Counted from the stretch's first letter, positions 31,762-42,182 are shown. The stretch is 64,000 nucleotides of DNA from Pseudomonas lini (GCF_001042905.1 NZ_JYLB01000005.1:186001-250000); one strand, 5' to 3'. A program made the numbers and translations. Notes: a model not told the origin generated them from the sequence alone.

Positions 31762-33582
31762 GTGATCGAAAATCTACGCAACATCGCCATCATTGCTCAC
31801 GTTGACCATGGTAAAACCACCCTGGTAGACAAACTCTTGCGTCAATCCGGCACTCTGGAGCGCAACGAGCTCAACGACGAGCGCGTGATGGACTCCAACG
31901 ACCAGGAGAAAGAGCGCGGTATTACCATTCTGGCGAAAAACACCGCCATCAACTGGAACGGCTTCCACATCAACATCGTGGACACCCCGGGCCACGCCGA
32001 CTTCGGCGGCGAAGTTGAACGCGTAATGTCGATGGTTGACTCCGTTCTGCTGCTGGTTGACGCTCAAGACGGCCCTATGCCGCAAACCCGTTTCGTGACC
32101 AAGAAGGCTTTCGAAGCCGGCCTGCGTCCAATCGTGGTGATCAACAAGGTTGACCGTCCAGGCGCGCGTCCGGACTGGGTTCTGGACCAGATCTTCGACC
32201 TGTTCGACAACCTCGGTGCTACCGAAGAACAGCTGGACTTCAAAGTCGTCTACGCCTCGGCCCTGAACGGCATTGCCGGTCTGGAACACACCGACATGGC
32301 TGAAGACATGACTCCGCTGTACCAGTCGATCGTCGACAACGTACCTGCGCCGAAAGTCGACCGTGACGGTCCGTTCCAGATGCAAATCTCCGCTCTGGAC
32401 TACAACAGCTTCCTGGGTGTTATCGGCGTTGGCCGTATCGCTCGTGGTCGCATCAAGCCGAACACTCCGGTTGTCGCTATCGACGCCGACGGCAAGAAGC
32501 GTACCGGTCGTATCCTGAAGCTGATGGGTCACCACGGTCTGCACCGTATCGACGTTGAAGAAGCAGCTGCCGGCGACATCGTCTGCATCAGCGGCTTCGA
32601 CCAGCTGTTCATCTCCGACACTCTGTGCGACCCACTGAACGTCGAAGCGATGAAGCCGCTGACCGTTGACGAGCCAACCGTTTCCATGACCTTCCAGGTA
32701 AACGACTCGCCTTTCTGCGGTAAAGAAGGCAAGTTCGTCACCAGCCGTAACATCAAGGAACGTCTGGACAAAGAACTGCTCTACAACGTTGCTTTGCGCG
32801 TTGAAGAAGGCGACACCGCCGACAAGTTCAAAGTCTCCGGCCGTGGTGAGCTGCACCTCTCGGTACTGATCGAAACCATGCGTCGCGAAGGCTTCGAAAT
32901 GGGTGTTGGTCGTCCGGAAGTGATCATCCGCATGGTTGACGGCGTCAAGCACGAACCGTACGAAAACGTGACCATCGACCTGCCAGAAGAATCGCAAGGT
33001 TCGATCATGGAACAGATCGGTATCCGTAAAGGCGACCTGACCAACATGGTTCCGGATGGCAAGGGCCGTGTGCGCCTTGAGTACAACATCCCGGCTCGTG
33101 GCTTGATCGGTTTCCGTAACGAGTTCCTGACCCTGACCTCCGGTGCAGGCATCCTGACCTCGATCTTCGACCGTTACGACGTGATGAAGTCCGGCGACAT
33201 GTCCGGCCGTCAGAACGGCGTGCTGGTTTCGGTTGCTACCGGTAAGGCGCTGACTTACTCGCTGGAAACCTTGCAAGCTCGCGGCAAACTGTTCCTGGGT
33301 CACGGTGAAGACGTGTACGAAGGTCAAATCGTCGGCATCAACAGCCGCGACAACGACCTGGGCGTCAACCCAACCAAAGGCAAGAAGCTGGACAACATGC
33401 GTGCTTCGGGTAAAGACGAAACCATCGCTCTGGTTCCGCCTATCCGCTTCACCCTGGAGCAGGCTCTGGAATTCGTTCAAGAAGACGAATTGTGCGAAGT
33501 CACTCCTAAGTCCATTCGTCTTCGTAAGAAGATCCTGGGCGAAAGCGAGCGTACCCGCGCTGCCAAGAAAGCTGGTAACTGA
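31762..33582 (+). CDS. typA: Ribosome-associated GTPase TypA/BipA
   Basis: A 606-aa translational GTPase with G1 AHVDHGKTT, G3 DTPGHADF and G4 NKVDRPGA, then EF-G-like beta-barrel and alpha/beta domains and the family-specific C-terminal domain (SRDNDLGVNPTKGKKL). It acts in 50S assembly and stress growth. The start is GTG at 31762. The 139-bp gap from thiI and the strong terminator after it suggest a single-gene unit. Confidence 0.97.
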   Translation: MIENLRNIAIIAHVDHGKTTLVDKLLRQSGTLERNELNDERVMDSNDQEKERGITILAKNTAINWNGFHINIVDTPGHADFGGEVERVMSMVDSVLLLVDAQDGPMPQTRFVTKKAFEAGLRPIVVINKVDRPGARPDWVLDQIFDLFDNLGATEEQLDFKVVYASALNGIAGLEHTDMAEDMTPLYQSIVDNVPAPKVDRDGPFQMQISALDYNSFLGVIGVGRIARGRIKPNTPVVAIDADGKKRTGRILKLMGHHGLHRIDVEEAAAGDIVCISGFDQLFISDTLCDPLNVEAMKPLTVDEPTVSMTFQVNDSPFCGKEGKFVTSRNIKERLDKELLYNVALRVEEGDTADKFKVSGRGELHLSVLIETMRREGFEMGVGRPEVIIRMVDGVKHEPYENVTIDLPEESQGSIMEQIGIRKGDLTNMVPDGKGRVRLEYNIPARGLIGFRNEFLTLTSGAGILTSIFDRYDVMKSGDMSGRQNGVLVSVATGKALTYSLETLQARGKLFLGHGEDVYEGQIVGINSRDNDLGVNPTKGKKLDNMRASGKDETIALVPPIRFTLEQALEFVQEDELCEVTPKSIRLRKKILGESERTRAAKKAGN

Positions 33583-33603
33583 GTTTCGACTTAGTTAGCG
33601 CTT

Positions 33604-33648
33604 AAAAAAAACGCCCCCGACCGCAAGGTCGGGGGCGTTTTTGTTTGT
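33604..33648 (+). terminator. Terminator of typA
   Basis: AACGCCCCCGACC-GCAA-GGTCGGGGGCGTT is preceded by A-runs and followed by TTTTGTTT. The 13-bp stem is GC-rich and complete. Confidence 0.95.
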
Positions 33649-33679
33649 CTGGGGCTTGTGCGGTGTCAGTTCGGGCCCC

Positions 33680-33770
33680 ATCGCGGGCAAGCCCGCTCCC
33701 ACAGTAATTTGTGGTGTTTACATAATCTATGTTCGGCGCTGAACCCTGTGGGAGCGGGCTTGCCCGCGAT
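33680..33770. repeat. REP doublet, family B
   Basis: ATCGCGGGCAAGCCCGCTCC and its inverted copy lie in the convergent gap between typA and the YkgJ-type gene. Confidence 0.85.
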
Positions 33771-33799
33771 GAGGCCCTGTCAGACAGCGGGATTCTGGA

Positions 33800-34237
33800 T
33801 CAGAACTTATCCAGCGTCCGAGGATTGCTCTCGCGCACCACTTCTTTGGGCTTGTACGCGCAATACCCCGGTCGCGGCCCGATCTTCGGGTGATTGCGGC
33901 AGGTGTCCGGGCGCTTATCATAAATAGTGCACAGACGGCTCTTACGATCCAGGTACAGGCAATCGTTGTTGCTCATGCGCTGAAGGGTGAAGATCTCGGA
34001 CTTCTGGTTATAGCGTTCGACGATCCCTTCCTTCTGCAAACGCTTGGCGATGTTCTTCGGCGGATCGCCACGCTCGAACTCATCGACGATGCCGATACGG
34101 ATCAGATCCTTGATCTTGACCTCGACCGGCAAGGTGCAGCAGCTGGACACGCAGGAACCGCACATCGGGGCAGAGTACTTGGCCCAGGTATCGAGGCGAT
34201 CGATCTCCGCGGCGGCGATCAGGTTGGGCTTCATCAT
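33800..34237 (-). CDS. YkgJ-family cysteine-cluster protein
   Basis: A 145-aa protein with a likely metal-binding Cys cluster: CGSCVSSCC (residues ~26-34), then CLYLDRKSRLC, RPDTCRNHP and a final Cys in GYCAYKP. It fits the YkgJ family (putative Zn or Fe-S binding), whose function is not established. Two adjacent ATGs start it at 34237 or 34234. It is divergent from glgP across a 256-bp gap in which I see no clear control site. Confidence 0.85.
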   Translation of the reverse strand: MMKPNLIAAAEIDRLDTWAKYSAPMCGSCVSSCCTLPVEVKIKDLIRIGIVDEFERGDPPKNIAKRLQKEGIVERYNQKSEIFTLQRMSNNDCLYLDRKSRLCTIYDKRPDTCRNHPKIGPRPGYCAYKPKEVVRESNPRTLDKF

Positions 34238-34493
34238 CGGTTGTTACCAGCGTGTGCATCAGGGCGCGCGATCATACCGGGACTGGTGGATTTTTGAACA
34301 ACCTTTCGCCAGATTTTTTCACTTGGCGCAAAATAATCCCTGTGTCCGGCACGGCCCCTGCATTGTTTCTGGCACGCGACAACGTAATGTCGATCTATCT
34401 CGCACTAACAGGGAAAACTGCCGAACCAGAGTCTCAATGGTCTGTCAGACCGACTAGGCTCAGACAACTTCACGCTCGCTCGAGGTCTTATCG

Positions 34494-36944
34494 ATGACTC
34501 AAGAACCACTTGTTCGCGAAGCAGAGGTGGCCGCATTCCGCGACGCCGTCTTGACCAAGCTTACCTACGCGGTGGGCAAAGACCCTGATCACGCCTTCGA
34601 CCACGACTGGTTCGAAGCCATCGCCTTGGCGGCGCGCGATCACATGGTCGAGCACTGGATGGACCACACCCGGCAGATCTACCGTAAAGGCCAGAAACGG
34701 GTCTATTACCTCTCCCTTGAATTCCTTATCGGCCGCTTGCTCTACGACAGCTTGAGCAACCTCGGTCTGCTCGATGTGGCTCGCGAGGCCATGACCGAAC
34801 TTGGCGTCGACATCGAGCGCATCCGTCTGCTGGAACCCGATGCGGCTCTGGGCAACGGAGGCCTCGGGCGCCTGGCGGCGTGCTTCATGGAAAGCATGTC
34901 GACCCTGGGCATCGCTGGCCATGGTTACGGCATTCGTTACGAACACGGTTTGTTCCGCCAGGCCATCGTCGACGGTTGGCAGCAGGAGCAGACCGAACAC
35001 TGGCTGGATTTCGGCAACCCGTGGGAGTTCGAGCGGCCGGAGGTCGCCTACCCGATCGGCTTCGGCGGCAGTGTCGAAACCGTGACCGATGAAAACGGCA
35101 AATCCAGGCAAGTCTGGTCCCCGGCGGAAACCGTGCGGGCCATTGCCTATGACACCCCGGTGGTCGGTTGGCGCGGCGCGAGTGTCAACACGCTGCGACT
35201 GTGGCGTGCCCGGGCCATGGAAGATTTACACCTGGAGCGCTTTAACGCTGGCGACCACTTGGGCGCGGTAGCCGAAGTGGCCCGGGCCGAAAGTATCTCC
35301 CGCGTGCTCTACCCGGCGGATAGCACCGATGCCGGTCAGGAACTGCGCCTGCGTCAGGAATACTTCTTCGTTGCCGCATCCCTGCAGGATTTGCTGCGCC
35401 GCCATCGCAACATGCACACCTCGGTGCTGACCCTGGGCGATCACGCGGCCATTCAACTCAACGACACTCACCCCTCGATCGCCGTCGCCGAGTTGATGCG
35501 TCAGTTGGTCGACGTTTATGACGTGGCGTGGGATGCGGCGTGGCAGGTCACCGTCGACACGCTGTCGTACACCAACCACACGCTGTTGCCGGAAGCGCTG
35601 GAAACCTGGCCGGTCGGTTTGATGGAGCGGATGCTGCCACGGCACATGCAGATCATTTATTTGATCAACGCCCAGCACATCGACTCATTGCGGGCCAAGG
35701 GCGTTCACGATTTCGACGTGTTGCGTGCGGTGTCGTTGATCGAGGAAGACAACGGTCGACGCGTGCGCATGGGTAACCTGGCATTCCTTGGTTCTCACAG
35801 CGTCAACGGCGTTTCCGGCCTGCACACGCAGCTGATGCGCAGCACGGTGTTCTCCGAACTGCATAAACTCTATCCAGAACGGATCAACAACAAGACCAAC
35901 GGTATTACCTTCCGCCGCTGGCTCTATCAAGCCAACCCGGAGTTGACCTCGATGATGGTCGACGCCCTCGGCCCGGATATGCTGGATAACCCCGAAGAAA
36001 GCCTGATAGGGCTGGAACCGTTTGCCGAAAAGACTGCATTCCGTAAACAGTTCGCCGAGCAGCGGCTGCACAGTAAAAAAGCCCTGGCGTACCTGATTCA
36101 TGAGCGGCTGGGGATCGCGATCAACCCGGCGGCGATGTTCGACGTGCAGGTCAAGCGGATCCACGAATACAAGCGTCAGTTGCTCAACCTGCTGCACACC
36201 GTCGCGCTGTATCAGGCGATTCGTGCCGAACCGGAAATCGACTGGGTGCCGCGGGTGAAAATCTTCGCCGGCAAGGCGGCGGCCAGTTATCACCAGGCCA
36301 AGTTGATCATCAAGCTGACCAACGACATCGCCCGGGTGGTCAACAATGACCCGACCGTGCGTGGTTTGCTCAAAGTGGTGTTCTTGCCTAACTACAACGT
36401 CAGCCTGGCCGAAAGCATCATTCCGGCGGCGGACTTGTCGGAGCAGATTTCTACCGCAGGCTTCGAAGCCTCAGGCACCAGCAACATGAAGTTCGGCCTC
36501 AACGGCGCGCTGACCATCGGTACCCTGGACGGGGCCAACGTGGAGATGTGCGAGCGCATCGGTGCCGAACATATGTTCATCTTCGGCCTGAGCGCCGAGC
36601 AAGTGGAGGCGCGCAAGTTCAACCATGAGTTCAACGCGGCACCGGACATTGCCGCCTCCCATCGACTCAACGACGTGCTGCAAGCGATTCGCGGCGGGGT
36701 GTTCTCACCGGACGATCCGTCCCGCTATACCACACTGATCGATTCGCTGGTGGACTATGACCGCTTCCTGGTCTGCGCCGATTTCGACTCCTACTGGCAC
36801 GCTCAGATGCGCGTCGAGGCTCATTGGCACGACTCGAAAGAATGGTGGCGCTCGGCGGTATTGAGCAGCGCGCGGATGGGTTGGTTCTCGTCCGACCGGA
36901 CCATTCGCGAGTACGCCACGGATATTTGGAAGGCGTTGGAGTAA
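34494..36944 (+). CDS. glgP: Glycogen/maltodextrin phosphorylase
   Basis: An 816-aa GT35 enzyme releasing glucose 1-phosphate from alpha-glucans. It shows YYLSLEFLIGRLL, GNGGLGRLAACF, and the PLP lysine region EASGTSNMKFGLNGALTIGT (near residue 665). Length is typical. No other glg gene is adjacent, so it stands alone; a REP doublet follows. Confidence 0.97.
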   Translation: MTQEPLVREAEVAAFRDAVLTKLTYAVGKDPDHAFDHDWFEAIALAARDHMVEHWMDHTRQIYRKGQKRVYYLSLEFLIGRLLYDSLSNLGLLDVAREAMTELGVDIERIRLLEPDAALGNGGLGRLAACFMESMSTLGIAGHGYGIRYEHGLFRQAIVDGWQQEQTEHWLDFGNPWEFERPEVAYPIGFGGSVETVTDENGKSRQVWSPAETVRAIAYDTPVVGWRGASVNTLRLWRARAMEDLHLERFNAGDHLGAVAEVARAESISRVLYPADSTDAGQELRLRQEYFFVAASLQDLLRRHRNMHTSVLTLGDHAAIQLNDTHPSIAVAELMRQLVDVYDVAWDAAWQVTVDTLSYTNHTLLPEALETWPVGLMERMLPRHMQIIYLINAQHIDSLRAKGVHDFDVLRAVSLIEEDNGRRVRMGNLAFLGSHSVNGVSGLHTQLMRSTVFSELHKLYPERINNKTNGITFRRWLYQANPELTSMMVDALGPDMLDNPEESLIGLEPFAEKTAFRKQFAEQRLHSKKALAYLIHERLGIAINPAAMFDVQVKRIHEYKRQLLNLLHTVALYQAIRAEPEIDWVPRVKIFAGKAAASYHQAKLIIKLTNDIARVVNNDPTVRGLLKVVFLPNYNVSLAESIIPAADLSEQISTAGFEASGTSNMKFGLNGALTIGTLDGANVEMCERIGAEHMFIFGLSAEQVEARKFNHEFNAAPDIAASHRLNDVLQAIRGGVFSPDDPSRYTTLIDSLVDYDRFLVCADFDSYWHAQMRVEAHWHDSKEWWRSAVLSSARMGWFSSDRTIREYATDIWKALE

Positions 36945-36977
36945 GTCTTCGACCGGCTCGATATACTGGCGCGCCGG

Positions 36978-37073
36978 AAAAGATCGCAGCCTTCGGCAGC
37001 TCCTACGGTCAGCGTTCACCTAACATTGTGGTGAACGCGGTCGTTGTAGGAGCTGCCGAAGGCTGCGATCTTT
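36978..37073. repeat. REP doublet, family A
   Basis: Almost the same sequence as the element at 10021-10116, including the CGGTCAGCGTTCAC core between the inverted arms. Confidence 0.85.
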
Positions 37074-37130
37074 GCTGTACGGGCTGCGCTAATCTTTCTG
37101 GATTGGCCAATGCGCTTAGGGATATCGACC

Positions 37131-40100
37131 ATGCAATGGATGTTCATGCTGATTGGGCTGCTACTGGGCTGGCTACTCGATGAGTCGTTCAGCGATGCGC
37201 TGTTGGGCGCTTTGCTCGGGCTGGGTATCGGCCAGGCAATCCGCATCAGCGGCTTGAGTACTCAAACCACCGAGCAGAGGCGCTTGCTCGATCAAGCGCA
37301 GGTTGCGCTGAATGCGGTCGAGCAGCGACTGGCGTTGCTGGAAGTGTCGGGCGTCAAAACACCTGAAGCCAGTGAACCGGTTCCATCCCCTGAAATCATT
37401 CTCGAGCAAGCCCCTGTCGCAGCCCCGGAGCTGATCTGGGAACTACCGCCCGAACTCGAACCCATCACGGCGGCGGCCGCCGAAACGAGTCGTCCGCTGC
37501 CCGATGATCTCTGGAAACCCGAACCGGTCGCCCGCGAACCACAACAACCGGCGGCGCCTCGCGGCCCGAATTTCATCGAGCGGGCCATCAGCGGCGCGCG
37601 CAACTGGTTGTTCGGCGGTAATACCGTGCTGCGGGTCGGCGTGGTGCTGTTGTTCCTCGGTCTGGCCTTCCTGTTGCGCTACGCCACTGAAGGCATGGTG
37701 GTGCCGGTCGAGTTGCGTTACGCCGGTGTCGCGGCGTCGGCCTTGGGCCTGCTCGCGCTGGGCTGGTGGTTACGCCTGCGCAACAGCAATTATGCGTTGA
37801 TGCTGCAAGGCACCGGGATCGCGGTGTTGTACCTGACAGTATTTGCCGCGATGCGTCTGCATCCATTGCTCGACCCCACGGCTGCACTGGGACTGCTGGT
37901 GGTGGTAACAGTGTTCTCGGCGATTCTCGCCATTACCCAAAACGCCTTGGGCTTGGCCGCCGCTGCCGCACTGGGCGGTTTCGCCGCGCCGATCCTGACC
38001 TCCACCGGCGCTGGCAACCATGTCGCGTTGTTCAGCTACTTCGCCTTGCTCAACACCGGCATCCTCGCCATCGCGTGGTTCAAGGCCTGGCGGCTGCTTA
38101 ACCTGATCGGCTTTGTCGGCACCTTCGGCATCGGGTTGGCCTGGGGTCTGCGTTCCTATACGCCGGAATTGCTGTGGAGCACCGAGCCGTTCCTGATTCT
38201 GTTTTTCCTGATGTACCTGGCCATCGGCCTGTTGTTCGCCCGGCGCAAGCTGCTGGAAATGAGCGACGCGCCCGAGGACGATAGCCGCGATGCACTGCTG
38301 CACTGGTCGGCGCGCAAGGGTGATTATGTCGACGGCACGATGTTGTTCGCACCGCCGCTGGTGGGCTTCGGTTTGCAGTTCGCGCTGGTGGAACATCTGG
38401 AATTTGCCGCCGCTTTCAGCGCCTTGGCACTGGGCATGATTTACATGGGCCTGGCCCGGTTGCTGATGGGTGGTCGAGCGCTGTTGTTGGCGGAAACCTG
38501 TTTGGCACTTGGCGTGATCTTCGCCAGCCTGGCAATTCCGCTGGGGCTCGATGCACGTTGGACCGCAGCCGCCTGGGCGGTGGAAGGCGCGGGGATTTTC
38601 TGGCTCGGCCTGCGCCAACAACGACCGCTGGCGCGAGCCTTTGCCTTGCTGCTGCAACTGGGCTCGGCACTGGCCTTTCTCAGTGAGCTGCGGATCGGCG
38701 AGAGCAGCCTGGTCGATGGCGCTCCGCTGGGGGCGTTGATGCTCGGCGTGGCGCTGCTGTTCAGCTTCTATCAATTACGCAAAGCGTTGCCTGAACAGGC
38801 GTCGCAGTGGGAGCGCCAAGCACTGCCGGTGCTGGCCTGCCTGGGGCTGACATTCCTTTATCTGCTGGCGCCACTGTTCTTCTTCACCCATGGCACGGCG
38901 ATCAGTTGGGCGCTGGCCGGGTTGGCGACGCTGTTCGTCGGCCTGCGCCTGCAATCGAGGACGTTCCTGTTCACCGCGTTCGCCGTGCAACTGCTCGGCG
39001 GTGCGTTGTTCCTGTTGCGGCTGCAAGGGGCGGGTGGTGAGTCGGTTGCGGTGTTCAGTGCCGGTTGGAGCGGTTTGCTCAGTGCGTCACTGATCGGGCT
39101 GGCATTGATCGCCGGGATGTTGCTGGCGGCCCGCGACGACATGGTGCGCAGCGACGTGCGTTTGCTGCGCGGCTTGTCAGTGGTGTTGCTGGCCGGTCTG
39201 GTGCTGATCAACCTCGCCGTGTTGTTTGTGTTGCCATGGCAAACCGCGAGTGCGGTGTGGGCCGCCAGTGGTTTGTTCATCATCTGGCTGAGCCTGTACC
39301 TGAAGCAGCGCGTGAGTTTTGTCTTTGGTCTGCTGTTGCAGGTGATCGGTGGCGCTGCGTTCCTGTTCGCCGGGCCGGATCTGCTTGGCCCGCTGCTCAG
39401 CGAAGGGTTGCGACCGCTGGCGCATAGCGGTTTCTGGACGCCGCTGGTGCTGGGGTTGGCCGCATTCGTCGGGGCTTGGCGTTTGCAGGTCGGCAACCAT
39501 GCTTCGGCCTTCGATGGGCTGAGTCTGCAACGCTTGTCCGAAGTGTTGCTGGTGTGGGGCGCGGGTTGGTGGGCGCTGGCGTGGGTCAGCGAAGTGCTGC
39601 GGTTCGCACCGTTGAATCTGCAAGCCACTTTGTTGCTGGCCGTCGCCGCCGTGAGTGTCGCGCTGTGGACGGTATTGGCACTGCGCCTGAAGTGGTCGTC
39701 GCTGGGCTTGCTCTGCACCTTGCTGATTCCCGCGGCCGGTTTGGTGTTGCTCGCTGCCTGGCATTCGCGTTATCACCCGGCCGCCAACTTCGGCTGGCTG
39801 GTTTGGGCTGCGGTGTTTGTCGTGCATTTCATCTCCCTGCGGCGCCTGGCGCCGACGCTGCCTGCAAGCGCCCTGAGCACCGCTCATGTGCTCGGCTGCT
39901 GGCTGTTGATCGGCGTGCTGGCCCTGGAGCTGCGTTACGGCTTGCTGCTGTTGTCGGAGCAGTACAACGCCTGGCGCTGGTTGGGCTGGGCGATTCTGCC
40001 GAGTCTGTATCTGGTGCTGATGGCCGCGCCGCGTGCGTGGCCATGGCCGGTGTCGGAGTATTCCCGCGAGTACCGGGTCTATGCCGCTGCGCCGTTGGCG

Positions 40101-40703
40101 TTGTTGATGCTCGGCTGGTTCTGGCTGGCGAACATCGCCAGTGACGGCACCGCCGAGCCGTTGCCATATGTGCCGCTGATCAACCCGCTGGAACTGGGCC
40201 TGCTGTTTGCCCTGTTCGGCGTTTACGTCTGGTCTCGCAGCGCCGTGACGCAACTGGCGATTCGCAAGGATTACGCCGATAACGCCACGCAAGTGATTGC
40301 CGGGGTTTCGCTGTTCGTCTTCTTCACCGCACTGGTGATGCGCACGGCTCACCATTGGGGTGGTGTGCCGTACGCGCTGGATCTGCTGCTTGGGTCGATG
40401 TTGGTTCAGGCCGGCCTGTCCATCGTCTGGACCCTGATGGCCCTGAGTCTGATGATCGGTGGGCATCTGCGTCATCGCCGCGAAGTCTGGCTGATCGGCG
40501 CGGCGCTGATCGCGCTGGTGGTCGCCAAGCTGTTCTTCGTTGAATTGAGTAACCGCGGCGGGCTGGCGCGGATCGTGTCGTTTATCGGCGTTGGCGTGTT
40601 GCTGTTGGTGGTGGGCTATTTCGCTCCATTGCCGCCCAAGCGTGCCGAAGCTGTGCCGGATGTTGAAAAACCGGCCCCTGAAACCGAAGGAGTGTCGTCT
40701 TGA
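37131..40703 (+). CDS. Giant polytopic membrane protein, DUF2339
   Basis: About 1190 aa. The first ~150 residues contain two membrane segments, a coiled-coil stretch (EQRRLLDQAQVALNAVEQRLALLE) and a Pro/Glu/Ala-rich linker. The rest is an almost unbroken series of over 20 hydrophobic helices rich in Leu, Ala and Gly, as in DUF2339. The ATG at 37131 has AGGGA 8 nt upstream and is preferred to that at 37110. The stop overlaps the TTG start of the DUF3999 gene, implying obligate co-expression. The function is unknown. Confidence 0.85.
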   Translation: MQWMFMLIGLLLGWLLDESFSDALLGALLGLGIGQAIRISGLSTQTTEQRRLLDQAQVALNAVEQRLALLEVSGVKTPEASEPVPSPEIILEQAPVAAPELIWELPPELEPITAAAAETSRPLPDDLWKPEPVAREPQQPAAPRGPNFIERAISGARNWLFGGNTVLRVGVVLLFLGLAFLLRYATEGMVVPVELRYAGVAASALGLLALGWWLRLRNSNYALMLQGTGIAVLYLTVFAAMRLHPLLDPTAALGLLVVVTVFSAILAITQNALGLAAAAALGGFAAPILTSTGAGNHVALFSYFALLNTGILAIAWFKAWRLLNLIGFVGTFGIGLAWGLRSYTPELLWSTEPFLILFFLMYLAIGLLFARRKLLEMSDAPEDDSRDALLHWSARKGDYVDGTMLFAPPLVGFGLQFALVEHLEFAAAFSALALGMIYMGLARLLMGGRALLLAETCLALGVIFASLAIPLGLDARWTAAAWAVEGAGIFWLGLRQQRPLARAFALLLQLGSALAFLSELRIGESSLVDGAPLGALMLGVALLFSFYQLRKALPEQASQWERQALPVLACLGLTFLYLLAPLFFFTHGTAISWALAGLATLFVGLRLQSRTFLFTAFAVQLLGGALFLLRLQGAGGESVAVFSAGWSGLLSASLIGLALIAGMLLAARDDMVRSDVRLLRGLSVVLLAGLVLINLAVLFVLPWQTASAVWAASGLFIIWLSLYLKQRVSFVFGLLLQVIGGAAFLFAGPDLLGPLLSEGLRPLAHSGFWTPLVLGLAAFVGAWRLQVGNHASAFDGLSLQRLSEVLLVWGAGWWALAWVSEVLRFAPLNLQATLLLAVAAVSVALWTVLALRLKWSSLGLLCTLLIPAAGLVLLAAWHSRYHPAANFGWLVWAAVFVVHFISLRRLAPTLPASALSTAHVLGCWLLIGVLALELRYGLLLLSEQYNAWRWLGWAILPSLYLVLMAAPRAWPWPVSEYSREYRVYAAAPLALLMLGWFWLANIASDGTAEPLPYVPLINPLELGLLFALFGVYVWSRSAVTQLAIRKDYADNATQVIAGVSLFVFFTALVMRTAHHWGGVPYALDLLLGSMLVQAGLSIVWTLMALSLMIGGHLRHRREVWLIGAALIALVVAKLFFVELSNRGGLARIVSFIGVGVLLLVVGYFAPLPPKRAEAVPDVEKPAPETEGVSS

Positions 40704-42067
40704 GTCAGAATCTGAACCTGGGCTGGTGGGGGGCTGTGGTGTTGGGTGTGACACTGTCGGCTGGCGCGCAGGAAAAACCGGCGGACTTTGCCGCGCAGGT
40801 GCCATTGTCGGTGAGTGGCGAGGGCCCGTGGTATCGCCTGGAACTACCCTTGGGTGTGCAGTTGAAAGCGCGGCAAACCGATCTCAGCGATCTACGCGTG
40901 TTCAACGCCGCCGGTGAGCCTCAGGCTTATGCTCTGGCCCGAGAACCCGCGCAGACCCGCGAAAACCGCACGTTGAACGACGTGAAGTGGTTCCCGTTGT
41001 ACAACTCGGCGGATGCCACCGAACGCGCGCCGAGTGTGCGCGTGCAATCGAACACCAACGGCACGTTGATCGAAGTGCAGCCGTCCAGCCAGTTGGAGGC
41101 GGGCGAAGAGGAGCTGCGCGGCTGGTTACTCGATGCCAGTCGAATCAAGGCGCCGTTACAGCAATTGATCCTTGACTGGACCAGCGATCGCGACGGTTTC
41201 CAGCGTTTCAGCATCGAAGCCAGCGACGATTTGCAACATTGGCAGTCATGGGGTGAAGGGCAAGTGGCGCGTCTGACGTTTGCCGACGAGCGGGTCGAGC
41301 AACATGAAGTCGGCCTGCCGGGGCAATCGGCGCGTTACCTGCGCTTGCTCTGGAGTTCACCGCAATCGGCGCCAGTGCTGACGTCGGCGCAACTGGAAAG
41401 CACCAACCCTCGCACCTTGCCGCTGCCATTGGTCTGGTCGCAACCGTTGGCTGGCACCAGCGTGAAGGCTGGTGAGTACATCTGGCAATTGCCGATGGGG
41501 TTGAACGTCCAGCGCTTGCAGATCGAGCTGAATCAACCCAACAGCCTGGCACCGGTGACATTGTCGGGACGCCGGGAAACCAGCCTGCCGTGGCAAACGC
41601 TGACCAGCGGTTTGCTCTACCGCTTGACCCAGAATGGCCAGGACGTGGTGCAGAACGAACTACAGCTGCCGGGCCAAACCGTGCAGCAATTGAAGCTGAC
41701 GGTGGATGAGCGCGGCGGTGGCCTGGGCGCCGAAGCGCCGACCGTCCGATTTGCCGTGCGCTCCACGCAACTGGTGTTCCTGGCGCGCGGGGCCGGGCCT
41801 TATACGTTGGCGCTGGGGAGTGCAACGGTGAAGGCGGCGAGCTTGCCATTGTCGACGCTGATTCCGGATTACAGCGCTGCGAAGCTGGCGGCGTTGGGCA
41901 AGGCGACCGTGGAGGGTGGGGGCGTGGTGACGCCGGCGGCGACCGTGCCAACGGCGGCGGACACGAACTGGAAGAAATTCGGGTTGTGGGCGGTGCTGTT
42001 GCTCAGCGTGCTGTTTTTGGGGGCCATGGCGTTCAGCTTGCTGCGCAAGCCGGTTGTTAAGTCCTGA
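40700..42067 (+). CDS. DUF3999 envelope protein
   Basis: A 455-aa protein with an N-terminal signal sequence (GWWGAVVLGVTLSAGAQ), a large beta-rich periplasmic part and one C-terminal membrane helix (residues ~428-448, FGLWAVLLLSVLFLGAMAFSLL) followed by a short basic tail. It starts at TTG with AAGGAG at good spacing, in a TTGA overlap with the DUF2339 gene. The pair is conserved in Pseudomonas, so the two proteins probably form one complex. No catalytic motif is seen. Confidence 0.85.
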   Translation: MSQNLNLGWWGAVVLGVTLSAGAQEKPADFAAQVPLSVSGEGPWYRLELPLGVQLKARQTDLSDLRVFNAAGEPQAYALAREPAQTRENRTLNDVKWFPLYNSADATERAPSVRVQSNTNGTLIEVQPSSQLEAGEEELRGWLLDASRIKAPLQQLILDWTSDRDGFQRFSIEASDDLQHWQSWGEGQVARLTFADERVEQHEVGLPGQSARYLRLLWSSPQSAPVLTSAQLESTNPRTLPLPLVWSQPLAGTSVKAGEYIWQLPMGLNVQRLQIELNQPNSLAPVTLSGRRETSLPWQTLTSGLLYRLTQNGQDVVQNELQLPGQTVQQLKLTVDERGGGLGAEAPTVRFAVRSTQLVFLARGAGPYTLALGSATVKAASLPLSTLIPDYSAAKLAALGKATVEGGGVVTPAATVPTAADTNWKKFGLWAVLLLSVLFLGAMAFSLLRKPVVKS

Positions 42068-42089
42068 GGATGGCTGGCGCTACACGCCA

Positions 42090-42182
42090 TTCGCGAGCAA
42101 GCCCGCTCCCACACTGGATCTCGGTCGTACACAAATGTTGTGTACGCTGAAGATCTACTGTGGGAGCGGGCTTGCTCGCGAA
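42090..42182. repeat. REP doublet, family B
   Basis: TTCGCGAGCAAGCCCGCTCC and its inverted copy flank a core with the palindrome GTACACAAATGTTGTGTAC. The other ~190 bp before fbp contain no gene and no clear promoter. Confidence 0.85.
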
